DNA of 64,000 nt from contig JAUJYZ010000906.1 of assembly GCA_033675265.1 (NCBI GenBank), positions 46,001 to 110,000 on the forward strand. The letters run 5' to 3'. Of the stretch, positions 31,401 to 44,200 are shown one piece after another (within the stretch, counting starts at the first letter, position 1; every line of letters begins with the position of its first letter). The notes below the pieces were generated by a model. That model was not told the DNA's origin, ran no database searches, and worked only from the letters and a program-made list of their open reading frames with translations. This stretch comes from Actinostola sp. cb2023 (taxonomy: Eukaryota > Cnidaria > Anthozoa > Actiniaria > Actinostolidae). The position numbers and the translations under genes were made by a program.

Positions 31401-34400
31401 TTGCTGGCTTCTCATCCTTTTTTGCATACTTACTGTTTTCAACCAGAAACTTTGCAGAGGGTCCATGAGGTGCAAAGGAAAACCTGCAAATGGCAACATA
31501 AGTATACACATGTACATGTATACAGTCGACTGTCCTTTCAGAAAACGTTGTCGCTGACTGGCTTCACGACTACGCGACTAGATCGAACGGGAGTATGGGT
31601 AGAAATAGTCTCCCTCACAGCCGTGGTTAGTGTCATCACGCAACGCTCTCTCCCCTTACACACGGCTGCTTACCCAAGTGCTACATTCTGTTCCACAGAA
31701 TTATCCAATCAGAGCTTGTTGCTCGAAATCAGGTCAACGTTCGCGCCATACCAAAGACCAGTGACAAACAAGATGGTGTCCATTTTGCCTTGCAGCGAAA
31801 TAATTTAATATCAAAGAGTTTAACTGGGCAATACACCAAACCAATACACTAAACACGGCTGCCAGGAAGACTAGTAAATCGTGTACTGAATTCATTTCCT
31901 AACTTTGCAATGTTCTTATGTAAATAAACAACGAAACATGACCCTGGGAGTGTCGAGTCGTTGACAAATAGTGAACATAAATAACGAATAAATATTTTTG
32001 ATTGGCTAAACACTTACAATTGGAACAGAATGTAGTGCTTGGGTAGGCAGCCGTGTGTAAGGGGAGAGAGCATTGCATGACAACACTAAACACGGCTGCG
32101 AGGGAGACTAGGGTAGAAATCACTGAATCAAAAAATTATTCGCTCTGGAAATTTATTTTCTCGTTATCATAATGGAAAGTAATACTCAAATAAATGTATG
32201 CCTTCGTGTTTTACGCAAGGAAAATAAGAGTCGGTGTCAATGACTCATTTTCGGTCAATCTTCAGTCGTTGAAAGACCACAACTGTAAATCATCCAAACA
32301 ACTGATTTCTCATACTCCCGTTCGGTCTAGTCACGTACTCGGTGAGGCTGGTCAGCAACAATGTTTTCTGAAAGGACTGTATATCAAACTGCATCCTCTA
32401 CTACAGGAATCCCATCAGAAAGTCCAATACATATAATAATAAGTTATAATCTGGAGTCATAATCTGTGGCAAGACCTTTCACTTAGCAAAGTAAGAATGA
32501 TAATATACAGCTAATTCAGAAAACGTTGTTGGCGATCGACTTCAAGCCTACTCGACTAGACCAAAAGGGAGTATGAGTAGATATGATAATTCACTTGCAT
32601 GCTTTTTGTATTTGGTGACAATGGCAGGTGAATCTGTAAGTGTATGCCTGCGCATTTTAAAACAAGGAAACAGAAGCAGATATGATTCATATTCCGTGAG
32701 AGATGTTCCTTTTTGATAGTGTATTTATAGAGTCATTGATTTTTACCCATACTCCTTTTCAATCTAGTCACGTAGGCTTGAAGTCGATCGCCAACAACGT
32801 TTTCTGAATTAGCTGTATGTACAACATACTCACCACATGAATAAATCTTTCTTTTTTCTCATCTCCAAATATATGCAGGTATTACAACTTTTCATTTCAC
32901 AAATCTGAGATTGAATGATTATGTTGAGTTAAAAACAAAATTAATTGTACATGTTTATCGATAACCAACTTTGCCAACAATAATTTAATTATTGCACTGC
33001 TTGACTGATTTGGGATCCCTGTGGTATACTTACCACAGGAAAACCAACCAACTCTTTAATATAACACAGGGATCCCATGAACAATTTCACAGGTAAAAAT
33101 TTTGCTACACAGGTAGCCCATGACATGCAACAATTTCATGACTCCAACTCACCTCATTAATAATAAAAAGCTTGTCTTTTCGATCAAGTTTAGTATCTGC
33201 AAATAACAAAAGATGAGTACATACATTGTTACGTGTAAATTAAAAAAGAAAAGTGGTTGGAGTCAACTTTAGTGTTGTTTGGTCTGTACACAGGCTGCCT
33301 ACGCATACATGTAGACCTAAAGGAACTATGGGAAATATTACTGATGAAGAAATACAACCATGCGTGCTATGTGCAGTTTTAGAACATGCAGGGACTGTTC
33401 AGAACATGTTAGGAGAAGCATGTCACAAAGCAGAGTGCTTAGAACTCAACACTTCTCGAGTGTTCTGATCAGTCCCCAAGTGCTCTAACACTGCATGCTC
33501 ATTTTCTATTTCTTTTATAAAATACAATTATGACTTTAAGGCAAGTTTTCAATTTTGAATATACATGTACATGTGCTGTGTGCTCTTATAAAGCATGCAG
33601 AATATACATCCTTCTTTGGCCAATCATAGTTATTTTAGAAAAATAATTATAGTATATTTTGTTGTTAGTAGTGATGGTGACTTATGATGACTCTGCTAAC
33701 ATTGGCGATGTGTGTTTACAATGTTAGCACAAACAGACCTTATTTGTACAGAAAACAAACAAAATTACTCATACAAAGGGGGATCGTCTTATACAAAATT
33801 TGCTGATTGGTCGATTGTATCTGACATGTTTAAAGGCTGTCATTCATTAGGTGTCTGTATGAAAGTGAGATTCATAGCATCTGCTACCAGAGGCTTTGTT
33901 GTTTCTTGCTGCTTCGTCAGGACACCACTATGCAGCGTACAAGCATCGTATTGCAAGTTTGACTCTGGAACCAGGGTAGTATTAGACATGTTTGAGAGTT
34001 GTAGAGTCTGCGACCAAAGGTTCTGTCGTTTCCTCCCTTCTTCACAGCTCGTAATAAACAGAGAATTTTCACAGATAGAGTTTGACATAGTCTCTAGAAC
34101 CAGGGTATATCTCTCTTGACTTTGAAATATGATACAAGTGTTTTACATTAATTTAATAGCTGGCCTCTAAAACATGGTCAAACTCTGAAGTTTCACAATA
34201 TTGCTAGTATACATGTACCGGTATGTAGGTAACAGAGTGATGGTCCAAACTATTGATTCCTTTCTATTACCTGCTTTGTGGTGTGGCAACAGTGCTCTCA
34301 AGTCCAGCATCAAATGTCTTGCTCTGCAGAAGTAATGAAATACTTTCACAAGAAAGAACTGCATTGCTTTACAGCAGCATTTATTACCACACGTGAAGTA

Positions 34401-34737
34401 CTCAGATCGGCTCAAACTTTTTTACCTGTGTGTGATGCCTCTTCCACAAAAGACAAGAACTCTTTGTTTATTTGTCCATTTACCCTGGTAAAACACAACG
34501 CAAAATAAAACAACTTATGAGTTTAAAAGCACGTGGAACACAAAATGAACAACGCACAAGTGATGATCAAATTTACTGACTAATTCACACAACCAAGCCC
34601 TCTAACTACCCCAGTGACTTGTAGAAGAAGTAATAGTTATGTTTATAAATGATTTACCCTTTTAGGTTTCTTTCCAACCACAGGAAATGAAGTGTTTTCA
34701 TCGACTTCTTCATCAAGTTTTTTCTCTTCTTCGCCAT
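25412..34737 (-). CDS. BRIX1: Ribosome biogenesis protein BRX1 homolog, 12 exons, ~311 aa
   Basis: Exons in transcript order: 34658-34737, 34426-34484, 34271-34323, 33153-33196, 32834-32904, 31434-31483, 29922-29995, 29283-29333, 28941-29045, 27852-27885, 26615-26709, 25412-25630. Phases join exactly and all introns are GT-AG. Recognisable segments include RARHLMLDLRALLPH, FAPHGPSAKFLVEN, STPNYHPRSKPFVDRV and GSFGGPTLYENPHYQSPN, matching the Brix domain of BRIX1. The tail is lysine-rich (KTKKKRKAT), nucleolar-type. BRX1 acts in 60S pre-ribosome assembly in the nucleolus. Exon 1 is one base short: the A6 run at 34718-34723 breaks the frame, and A7 would give a MAKKRKK start in phase with exon 2. 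It is head to head with PLGRKT. Confidence 0.93.
25631..26614. other. BRIX1 last intron, simple repeats only
   Basis: GATAAT-type simple repeat at about 25795-25875 and purine-rich tracts at 25975-26060 and 26455-26560. No other feature supported. Confidence 0.6.
26710..27534. other. BRIX1 intron 10, part without a recognised repeat
   Basis: I see no repeat element or exon here; open frames of up to ~80 codons lack splice and homology support. Confidence 0.5.
27535..27796. mobile_element. TA-CAGCTAATTC MITE, copy 1 (left-truncated)
   Basis: Contains aacgttgtcggcgatcgact ... and ends ttttctgaattagctg before TA. The interior is nearly identical to the copies at 32508-32815 and 47423-47912, but the left terminal bases and part of the right arm are missing. 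Confidence 0.8.
28074..28096. repeat. (ATC)n microsatellite
   Basis: About seven tandem atc units in BRIX1 intron 9. Confidence 0.9.
28378..28853. mobile_element. MITE with ccgtatttcctcaaataaac ends
   Basis: The left end ccgtatttcctcaaataaac is matched by the inverted right end at about 28833-28853. The interior has several inverted or repeated (a/t)taaacgccccc motifs and a (tagatagatagat) microsatellite at about 28738-28757. No coding capacity. Confidence 0.75.
29480..29716. mobile_element. Small MITE with ~60-bp inverted arms
   Basis: gtagccag... catgtatgtctatatgaagt gtcctgaacattg on the left is complemented on the right by caatgttcaggacatttcat ... ctac. It lies in BRIX1 intron 7. Confidence 0.7.
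30023..31004. mobile_element. Outer MITE split by a mariner-like insertion
   Basis: tgtaatagacatttctgttt with tagcggcata (30023-30052) is inverted at 30974-31004. Almost all the interior is the element at 30062-30924, so that element inserted near one end of this one. Confidence 0.65.
30062..30924. mobile_element. 863-bp mariner/pogo-type non-autonomous element, TA target duplication
   Basis: The ends read ccgtatttgccggtgtataa gtcgac, inverted at the right end. TA flanks at 30060-30061 and 30925-30926. The internal gtgtataagtcgac phrase recurs near both ends. No transposase frame. Confidence 0.85.
31007..31163. mobile_element. 157-bp MITE, TA target duplication
   Basis: Ends cagtaatttgactgactaat / ttaactg share an inverted ttgaagggctccctgcaa-like arm. 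TA flanks at 31005-31006 and 31164-31165. Confidence 0.65.
31523..32379. mobile_element. TA-CAGTC MITE hosting a nested MULE-type MITE
   Basis: Left end cagtcgactgtcctttcaga aaacg; right end is its complement, cgtttt-type arm then aaaggactg at 32379, with TA flanks. Inner parts of both arms carry gaacgggagtatg. The related arm sequence links it to the CAGCTAATTC family. The middle is a separate element, 31606-32110. Confidence 0.75.
31606..32110. mobile_element. Nested MITE with 9-bp target duplication (Mutator-like)
   Basis: Ends tagtctccctc(a/g)cagccgtg and their complement. The 9-bp gggtagaaa is present on both sides (31597-31605 and 32111-32119). The arms extend more than 80 bp, including cgctctctccccttacacac. 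A 9-bp duplication is typical of Mutator-like elements. Confidence 0.85.
32508..32815. mobile_element. TA-CAGCTAATTC MITE, copy 2 (complete, 308 bp)
   Basis: The ends cagctaattcagaaaacgtt are perfectly inverted, with TA flanks (32506-32507, 32816-32817). The arms continue as ggcgatcgacttcaagccta. This is the intact reference for copies 1 and 3. Confidence 0.88.
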
Positions 34738-35258
34738 CTTGAATGCCTGGTTACCTAGTCACTAGGGCGACAATTTACCTACCCCTCTCTACTTAGTAAA
34801 TACATAAACAAAAAGTAACCCCCCAAAATACACAATACGAATAAATAAATTAAGGCATGAAATTAGAACGAAATGCAATAACAATTTTTACCGAGAACTA
34901 AATTAAATTTAAAAGGTTATTTGAAAATAATGATTGGTTAAAAATTTACCTTACCCCTCCCCTCTGAATAATGACATTTGACACATCGACAGGCCTTCGA
35001 TGTCACGGAACAGTGTATAGTGCTACTGCTAGTGAAAAGGTCAGAAGAAAAACTTGCATACAGTATTTGCTCTCAGATTGTCTTGTGCACTGGAAAGACT
35101 CTCACCTTTGATAGAAATAATATTAGTTATTGTAAAGGTAGGTTGCAATTATTGGAAAAGGAGTTGATTCTTGCTCAATTTTGTAAATTATGTTGTTCAA
35201 AATGGCGTCAATTTGAACTAATCTATTTTTCTTCTTTGATAGTTAGTCATTCGCCAAG
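34738..35258. promoter_or_regulatory. Shared BRIX1/PLGRKT head-to-head promoter region
   Basis: Only 521 bp separate the two start codons, including both 5' untranslated regions. No TATA box is obvious in a convincing position. Regulatory role is inferred from the divergent arrangement alone. Confidence 0.55.
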
Positions 35259-38200
35259 ATGGGATCCACTGTCAGCTCAGCAATGGACGAGAGCATGAAG
35301 AAGAATCAAGAGTTTATGAAAGAGACCCAACAGCTACAGGCGAGTTTCCATCAATCTCAATCATACACTGCATGATACTTTATTTTTTACAGTTAAGTAA
35401 TTATATACGCCCAATTTAGTTTTGTCTCACTCTAACTAAAATTCCAGTTGATGTAATTATCATTATTTTGCATTACATCATCGAAACACTAAAACTATGA
35501 AATCTTCAAAGCCTTTTTTGAAATTATTGCAGATTCACTTTCAAGAAAAGATTCTGTATTTATCAATATTAGTCCCAAGGGGGTCCCCATCCTGGGGGGT
35601 CCCAATGGGAGGGGGCGGGGGGGATGGAATGGTGGGGGTGCGGGAGGTTATCCTGTATAAAAGTATTGGGGATGCTTGTTGGAAATTTTCACATATACCC
35701 CTAAGAGATATCAGAAGTGTTTTTTAATGGGTGTGGCATGTACCTAATCGCTTATTTTAACCCCTAAAAGATATGACGAGCATACCTGATACTTTTATCC
35801 ATGAGTCACCCCCCCCCCCCCCCCCCCCCCCCCCGGGTTTAGCTGCCTAATATGACCACCTTGATTCTGTAAAATGAAGGTGATATTCTTCTTGTTTAAT
35901 TCTAGATGGGAAGGCAGTTGCAGATGCAAGCACAAATGCAGAAAAGACAGATGTCCATGATGCTTGCAGGCTCAAGAGAAATGTTCATGTGGCTAGCATC
36001 TTTCTATGGTATTGCTACTCTAGGAATGTTTGCAGGGTAAGGTCATTGTATAAGCTACATGTAGTTAATAGGGAGTTTACGAACTCAAGCATATAATATG
36101 TTAAAGTGCATATCAGGGTTTTGGGTTTCTTTTGAAAATCGATTACATATAACGTGAATAATGGGATGGTTCAGTATTTTGTGATTTGAGCTTCGCATTT
36201 GCGAATTATGATGGTTTGAAATCGTGATATGTTAATTCAATGATGTCAACGCCGGCATCATTTATTGTACAAAAGCACCCCTTTGCAAATTACTGACATT
36301 TTTAAACTGGCAAAAAGTTATTCTACAACTTATATAAATGATGTTAAACTTTTATTTCTATTTTAGAAAAGAGTGCTACTTGAAAAAGTTAAAATAAGTT
36401 ACGGCAAATGCCTGCATTGACGTCACCTAATTAGTATATCATGATTTCAAACCTTCATAACTCGCAAATGCGAAGCTCAAATCACAAAATATTGAACCAT
36501 TCCACTATTCACGTTATAAATGTATGTAATCGATTTTCAAAAGAAACCCAAAACCCTGATATGCACTTTAAGGCCTGGGATTTAAAAGAATTTCCCTAAA
36601 CCGTTAAATTTGCCTTAATTGTGTTTGGAACAGAAACATAAAACGATTTTTGGCTACATAATATATATATTTATATATCTCATGAAACTTAACATTTTGG
36701 TACGTATTTCAAGATTAGGGATGGATCATATTATTTACATAATATCTCCTTTAAAATGAATGATGGTCCAGGTGTTAACTTAAAGGCAGATTCATAATAA
36801 GGACATTAAAGCAAAGGTACATGTAAAAACACAAAAATAACTTTGGTACCTTTTGTCTCCGTCTCCCCAAATTGAAAAACGTTATTTGTAACATAACAGG
36901 TCACATGACCCATCTCTTATTTTGAAATATGCACCAAAATGTTTAGGTTTATGAGATAATATTACGTAGCCGAAAATCGTTTTATTTTTCTGTTCCAAAC
37001 GCAATTAAGGCAAATTTGAGTGTTTTACCCAAAACCCAGGCCTTAACATATGCTTGAGAATTGCAAAATCTATGACGGCGACATCAACCGGAAAGTGTAA
37101 ATAATAATAATATAATAATAATAATAATTTATTATTATTATACTTCACTTTAGTTGGTATTCCTTGTGGATAGATTGATGAAGTAACCTCACAGGCAAAA
37201 GCTTGGACTAAAATCTCTAATGTACAAAACCTTGAACAGGAAAATAAATATACACTTCCAGTTGACATGACCCTAATTATTGCTATTTTACAGACAGATA
37301 AATCTAAATCTACCTGTAGGTATGTGAAGACAAAGAATCCTGCCATTATTGCTCCATTCATACCATTATCATTCATCGTTGGATACCAAGCTGACTACGC
37401 ATATGGCAACAAAGTGGAGAGGATAAGAGGTATATCACCTGAATTCCATGTCTATAGAATAGGAGAAGAGAACAGAGGATAGGACAGAATAGAATGGAAT
37501 GGAATAGAACAGAACAGAACAGAGGATAGGACAGATTAGAATGGAATAGAACAGAAGAGAACAGAACAGAGGATAGGACAGAATAGAATAGAACAGAACA
37601 GAGGATAGGATAGGATAGGACAGAATAGAATAGAATAGAACAGAGGATAGGATAGGACAGAATAGAATGGAATAGAATAGAACAGAACAGAACAGAGGAT
37701 ATGATATGATATGATGGGATGGGATGGGATGGGATGGGATGGGATGGGATGGGATGGGATGGGATGGGATGGGATGGGATGGGATGGGATGGGATGGGAT
37801 GGAATAGAACAGAACAGGACAGAGGATAGGACAGAATAGAATGCAATAGAACAGAACAGAGGATAGGATGGATAGGATAGGACAGAATAGAAGAGAATGG
37901 AACAGAGGATAGGACAGAATAGAATAGAATGGAATATAACAGAACAGAACAGAGGATAGGACAGAATAGAATAGAATGGAATTAATAGAACAGAACAGAG
38001 AATAGGACAGAATAGAATGGAATAGAACAGAACAGAACAGAACAGAGGATAGGACAGAATAGAAGAATAGAACAGAACAGAACAGAATAGAATAGAATAG
38101 AATGGAATTAATAGAACAGAACAGAGAATAGGACAGAATAGAATGGAATAGAACAGAACAGAACAGAACAGAGAATAGGACAGAATAGAATAGAATGGAA

Positions 38201-41200
38201 TTAATAGAACAGAACAGAGAATAGGACAGAATAGAATAGAATGGAATTAATAGAACAGAACAGAGAATAGGACAGAATAGAATAGAATAGAACAGAACAG
38301 AACAGAGGATAGGACAGAATAGAATAGAATGGAATTAATAGAACAGAACAGAGAATAGGACAGAATAGAATGGAATAGAACAGAACAGAACAGAGGATAG
38401 GACAGAATAGAATAGAATGGAATTAATAGAACAGAACAGAGAATAGGACAGAATAGAATAGAATGGAATTAATAGAACAGAACAGAGAATAGGACAGAAT
38501 AGAATGGAATAGAACAGAACAGAACAGAGGATAGGACAGAATAATAATAATAATAATAATAATAACCTTTATTAACGTGTCAAATTACCTAGCTTACACA
38601 AGTGTAAACTAATTGAGGACACCTATCTACCTAAAAAAAATCTACACCCATACCCAAACCCAAATAGAATAGAATAGAATGGAATTAATAGAACAGAACA
38701 GAGAATAGGACAGAATAGAATGGAATAGAACAGAACAGAACAGAGGATAGGACAGAATAGAATAGAATGGAATTAATAGAACAGAACAGAGAATAGGACA
38801 GAATAGAATGGAATAGAACAGAACAGAACAGAGGATAGGACAGAATAGAATAGAATGGAATTAATAGAACAGAACAGAGAATAGGACAGAATAGAATGGA
38901 ATAGAACAGAACAGAACAGAGGATAGGACAGAATAGAATAGAATGGAATTAATAGAACAGAACAGAGAATAGGACAGAATGGAATAGAACAGAACAGAAC
39001 AGAGGATAGGACAGAATAGAATAGAATGGAATTAATAGAACAGAACAGAGAATAGGACAGAATAGAATGGAATAGAACAGAACAGAACAGAGGATAGGAC
39101 AGAATAGAATAGAATGGAATTAATAGAACAGAACAGAGAATAGGACAGAATAGAATGGAATAGAACAGAACAGAACAGAGGATAGGACAGAATAGAATAG
39201 AATGGAATTAATAGAACAGAACAGAGAATAGGACAGAATAGAATGGAATAGAACAGAACAGAACAGAGGATAGGACAGAATAGAATAGAATGGAATTAAT
39301 AGAACAGAACAGAGAATAGGACAGAATAGAATGGAATAGAACAGAACAGAACAGAGGATAGGACAGAATAGAATAGAATGGAATTAATAGAACAGAACAG
39401 AGAATAGGACAGAATAGAATGGAATAGAACAGAACAGGACAGAGGATAGGACAGAATAGAATAGAATGGAATTAATGGAACAGAACAGAGAATAGGACAG
39501 AATAGAATAGTATAACTAATGAACTTATGGTCCTCAAAAGAAAATATTAGTAGTACTGTACATGTTGAGAACAGATGACAGAGTGCCAGGGGGAGGGCAG
39601 TGGTTGACCTTGAATTGGTGACCAGCTGGATGTACTGCTGAGCACATGCATCATCTGAACACCAAAACAGGTTTACCAAAACAGGTTTACCAAATCTAGA
39701 TATTAGACTGGATGGACTAGACTAGATATTTATGTCTAAATCATCTGTATGGCATATGAAATGTAGTTTACTTTCAGACTCCGGGTCAATGTGCAACACT
39801 TTGAGCATTTCTGAAATGTTAGGCACAAGAACTGAAGCTAGATGATACTTTGCCTAATGTCATTTAGGCCTGCATTGTGACATTACTTTGTATATCATTG
39901 ATCAGAATCAAGAACTACCATGACACGTCTTATATAATCAAGGGCTTTGACAACTCACCCCAGGGGCCAGCTCTGGGGGGTGACACTGGCATTTTTTGGG
40001 TAGGGTGTGCTGCCATGACCCCAAATACCTTACCCTATCCCAGACCGAAAATGGCAATTTTCATACTCTATCCCAGACCTAAGCTTGAAAATCTATACCC
40101 TATCCCAGACCTAAGCTTGAAAATCTATACCCTATCCCAGACTAAAGCTTAAAAATGTATACCCTATCCCAGACGAAAGCTTAAAAATATATACCCTATC
40201 CCAGACCTAAGCTTGAAAATCTATACCCTATCCCAGACCTAAGCTTGAAAATCTATACCCTAGCTATCCCAGACCTACATGTAAGCTTGAAAATCTATAC
40301 CCTATCCCAGACCTATAGCTCAAAATATAACCAGATAAAAGTAGAGTAGAGTGTGATCAGCAAACAATTAATACCCTATCCCAGACCAAAATGACAAATT
40401 GGATACCCTGTATCCCAGACCAAAAAGGCAAATTGGATACCCTATCCCAGACCAAAAAGGCAAATTGGATACCCTATCCCAGACCAAAATGACAAATTGG
40501 ATACCCTATCCCAGACATCTGTATGAACCTTGAAAACCATACCCTATAGGGCAGCACATACCTGCATGTATACCAATGGGAAGCAAGGGTGGCCGAGTGG
40601 TGAGAGCCTCGGTCTGTCACCTCTGTGTCCCAGGTTCGATTCCCGGACCTGGGATCACATGTGATTTGAGTTTGTCAGTTCGTTCTCTCCCTTGCTTCGC
40701 CCTTGCTTCGAGGGTTTTTCTCCGGGTACTGAGGTTTTCCTCCCTCAATAAAAACGAACTAGTGAGCTGAAAGTTGTATGTATAGAATATTAGAATGTAG
40801 TGGTAGTGTGTGTGAGAGTACAGTGTCCCCCAATTAGCGTGCAAGCACTAGAACACATTGAACACTTCAATAAATAGGTATTTATTTATGTATGGGAGTA
40901 CCCCCGGGGGGCTAGTTGTTCAAACACGAACAGATATATATTAAAGCACTATCCATTGGATAAACCCTTATCCAGTGTATAAATTTATTGGATTACATCA
41001 AGATCAATACACATTTGACACCAAAATCCCTTGAACCACCCTTCCTACAGTCATATGAATAACCAGACAGAGTGAACCAATCAGATTACATGATATATGT
41101 AGGTAGTCATATGAATAACCAGACAGAGTGAACCAATCAGATTGCAGGTAGTCATATGAATAACCAGACAAAGTGAACCAATCAGATTACATGATATATG

Positions 41201-44200
41201 TAGGTAGTCATATGAATAACCAGACAGAGTGAACCAATCAGATTGCATGATATATGTAGGTAGTCATATGAATAGCCAGACAGAGAGTGAACCAATCAGA
41301 CTGCAGGTAGTCATATGAATAACCAGACAAAGTGAACCAATCAGATTACATGATATATGTAGGTAGTCATATGAATAACCAGACAGAGTGAACCAATCAG
41401 ATTGCATGATATATGTAGGTAGTCATATGAAAAGCCAGACAGAGTGAACCAATCAGATTGCAGGTAGTCATATGAATAACCAGACAAAGTGAACCAATCA
41501 GATTACATGATATATGTAGGTAGTCATATGAATAGCCAGACAGAGTGAACCAATCAGATTGCATGATATATGTAGGTAGTCATATGAATAGCCAGACAGA
41601 GTGAACCAATCAGATTGCAGGTAGTCATATGAATAACCAGACAGAGTGAACCAATCAGATTACATGATATATGTAGGTAGTCATATGAATAACCAGACAG
41701 AGTGAACCAATCAGATTGCATGATATATGTAGGTAGTCATATGAATAGCCAGACAGAGTGAACCAATCAGATTGCATGATATATGTAGGTAGTCATATGA
41801 ATAGCCAGACAGACTGAACCAATCAGATTGCAGGTAGTCATATGAATAGCTAGACAGAGTGAACCAATCAGATTGCATGATATATGTAGGTAGTCATATG
41901 AATAGCCAGACAGAGTGAACCAATCAGATTGCATGATATATGTAGGTAGTCATATGAATAACCAGACAGAGTGAACCAATCAGATTGCAGGTAGTCATAT
42001 GAATAACCAGACAAAGTGAACCAATCAGATTACATGATATATGTAGGTAGTCATATGAATAACCAGACAGAGTGAACCAATCAGATTGCATGATATATGT
42101 AGGTAGTCATATGAATAGCCAGACAGAGTGAACCAATCAGATTGCAGGTAGTCATATGAATAACCAGACAGAGTGAACCAATCAGATTACATGATATATG
42201 TAGGTAGTCATATGAATAACCAGACAGAGTGAACCAATCAGATTGCATGATATATGTAGGTAGTCATATGAATAGCCAGACAGAGTGAACCAATCAGATT
42301 GCATGATATATGTAGGTAGTCATATGAATAGCCAGACAGACTGAACCAATCAGATTGCAGGTAGTCATATGAATAGCTAGACAGAGTGAACCAATCAGAT
42401 TGCATGATATATGTAGGTAGTCATATGAATAGCCAGACAGAGTGAACCAATCAGATTGCATGATATATGTAGGTAGTCATATGAATAACCAGACAGAGTG
42501 AACCAATCAGATTGCAGGTAGTCATATGAATAACCAGACAAAGTGAACCAATCAGATTACATGATATATGTAGGTAGTCATATGAATAACCAGACAGAGT
42601 GAACCAATCAGATTGCATGATATATGTAGGTAGTCATATGAATAGCCAGACAGAGTGAACCAATCAGACTGCAGGTAGTCATATGAATAACCAGACAAAG
42701 TGAACCAATCAGATTGCATGATATATGTAGGTAGTCATATGAATAGCCAGACAGACTGAACCAATCAGATTGCATGATATATGTAGGTAGTCATATGAAT
42801 AGCCAGACAGAGTGAACCAATCAGATTGCATGATATATGTAGGTAGTCATATGAATAGCCAGACAGAGTGAACCAATCAGATTGCATGATATATGTAGGT
42901 AGTCATATGAATAACCAGACAGAGTGAACCAATCAGATTGCATGATATATGTAGGTAGTCATATGAATAACCAGACAGAGTGAACCAATCAGATTGCATG
43001 ATATATGTAGGTAGTCATATGAATAGCCAGACAGACTGAACCAATCAGATTACATGATATATGTAGGTAGTCATATGAATAGCCAGACAGAGTGAACCAA
43101 TCAGATTGCATGATATATGTAGGTAGTCATATGAATAACCAGACAGAGTGAACCAATCAGATTGCATGATATATGTAGGTAGTCATATGAATAGCCAGAC
43201 AGAGTGAACCAATCAGATTGCATGATATATGTAGGTAGTCATATGAATAACCAGACAGAGTGAACCAATCAGATTGCATGATATATGTAGGTAGTCATAT
43301 GAATAGCCAGACAGAGTGAACCAATCAGATTGCATGATATATGTAGGTAGTCATATGAATAGCCAGACAGACTGAACCAATCAGATTGCAGGTAGTCATA
43401 TGAATAGCTAGACAGAGTGAACCAATCAGATTGCATGATATATGTAGGTAGTCATATGAATAGCCAGACAGAGTGAACCAATCAGATTGCATGATATATG
43501 TAGGTAGTCATATGAATAACCAGACAGAGTGAACCAATCAGATTGCAGGTAGTCATATGAATAACCAGACAAAGTGAACCAATCAGATTACATGATATAT
43601 GTAGGTAGTCATATGAATAACCAGACAGAGTGAACCAATCAGATTGCATGATATATGTAGGTAGTCATATGAATAGCCAGACAGAGTGAACCAATCAGAC
43701 TGCAGGTAGTCATATGAATAACCAGACAAAGTGAACCAATCAGATTGCATGATATATGTAGGTAGTCATATGAATAGCCAGACAGACTGAACCAATCAGA
43801 TTGCATGATATATGTAGGTAGTCATATGAATAGCCAGACAGAGTGAACCAATCAGATTGCATGATATATGTAGGTAGTCATATGAATAGCCAGACAGAGT
43901 GAACCAATCAGATTGCATGATATATGTAGGTAGTCATATGAATAACCAGACAGAGTGAACCAATCAGATTGCATGATATATGTAGGTAGTCATATGAATA
44001 ACCAGACAGAGTGAACCAATCAGATTGCATGATATATGTAGGTAGTCATATGAATAGCCAGACAGACTGAACCAATCAGATTACATGATATATGTAGGTA
44101 GTCATATGAATAGCCAGACAGAGTGAACCAATCAGATTGCATGATATATGTAGGTAGTCATATGAATAACCAGACAGAGTGAACCAATCAGATTGCATGA

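Noticed and set aside
37373..39679. Long minus-strand frames in the GAACA/GGATA satellite
   Set aside because: Repeat artefacts inside a PLGRKT intron.
40580..40650. Functional tRNA gene
   Set aside because: A and B boxes are present, but the acceptor stem does not close and a SINE body follows.
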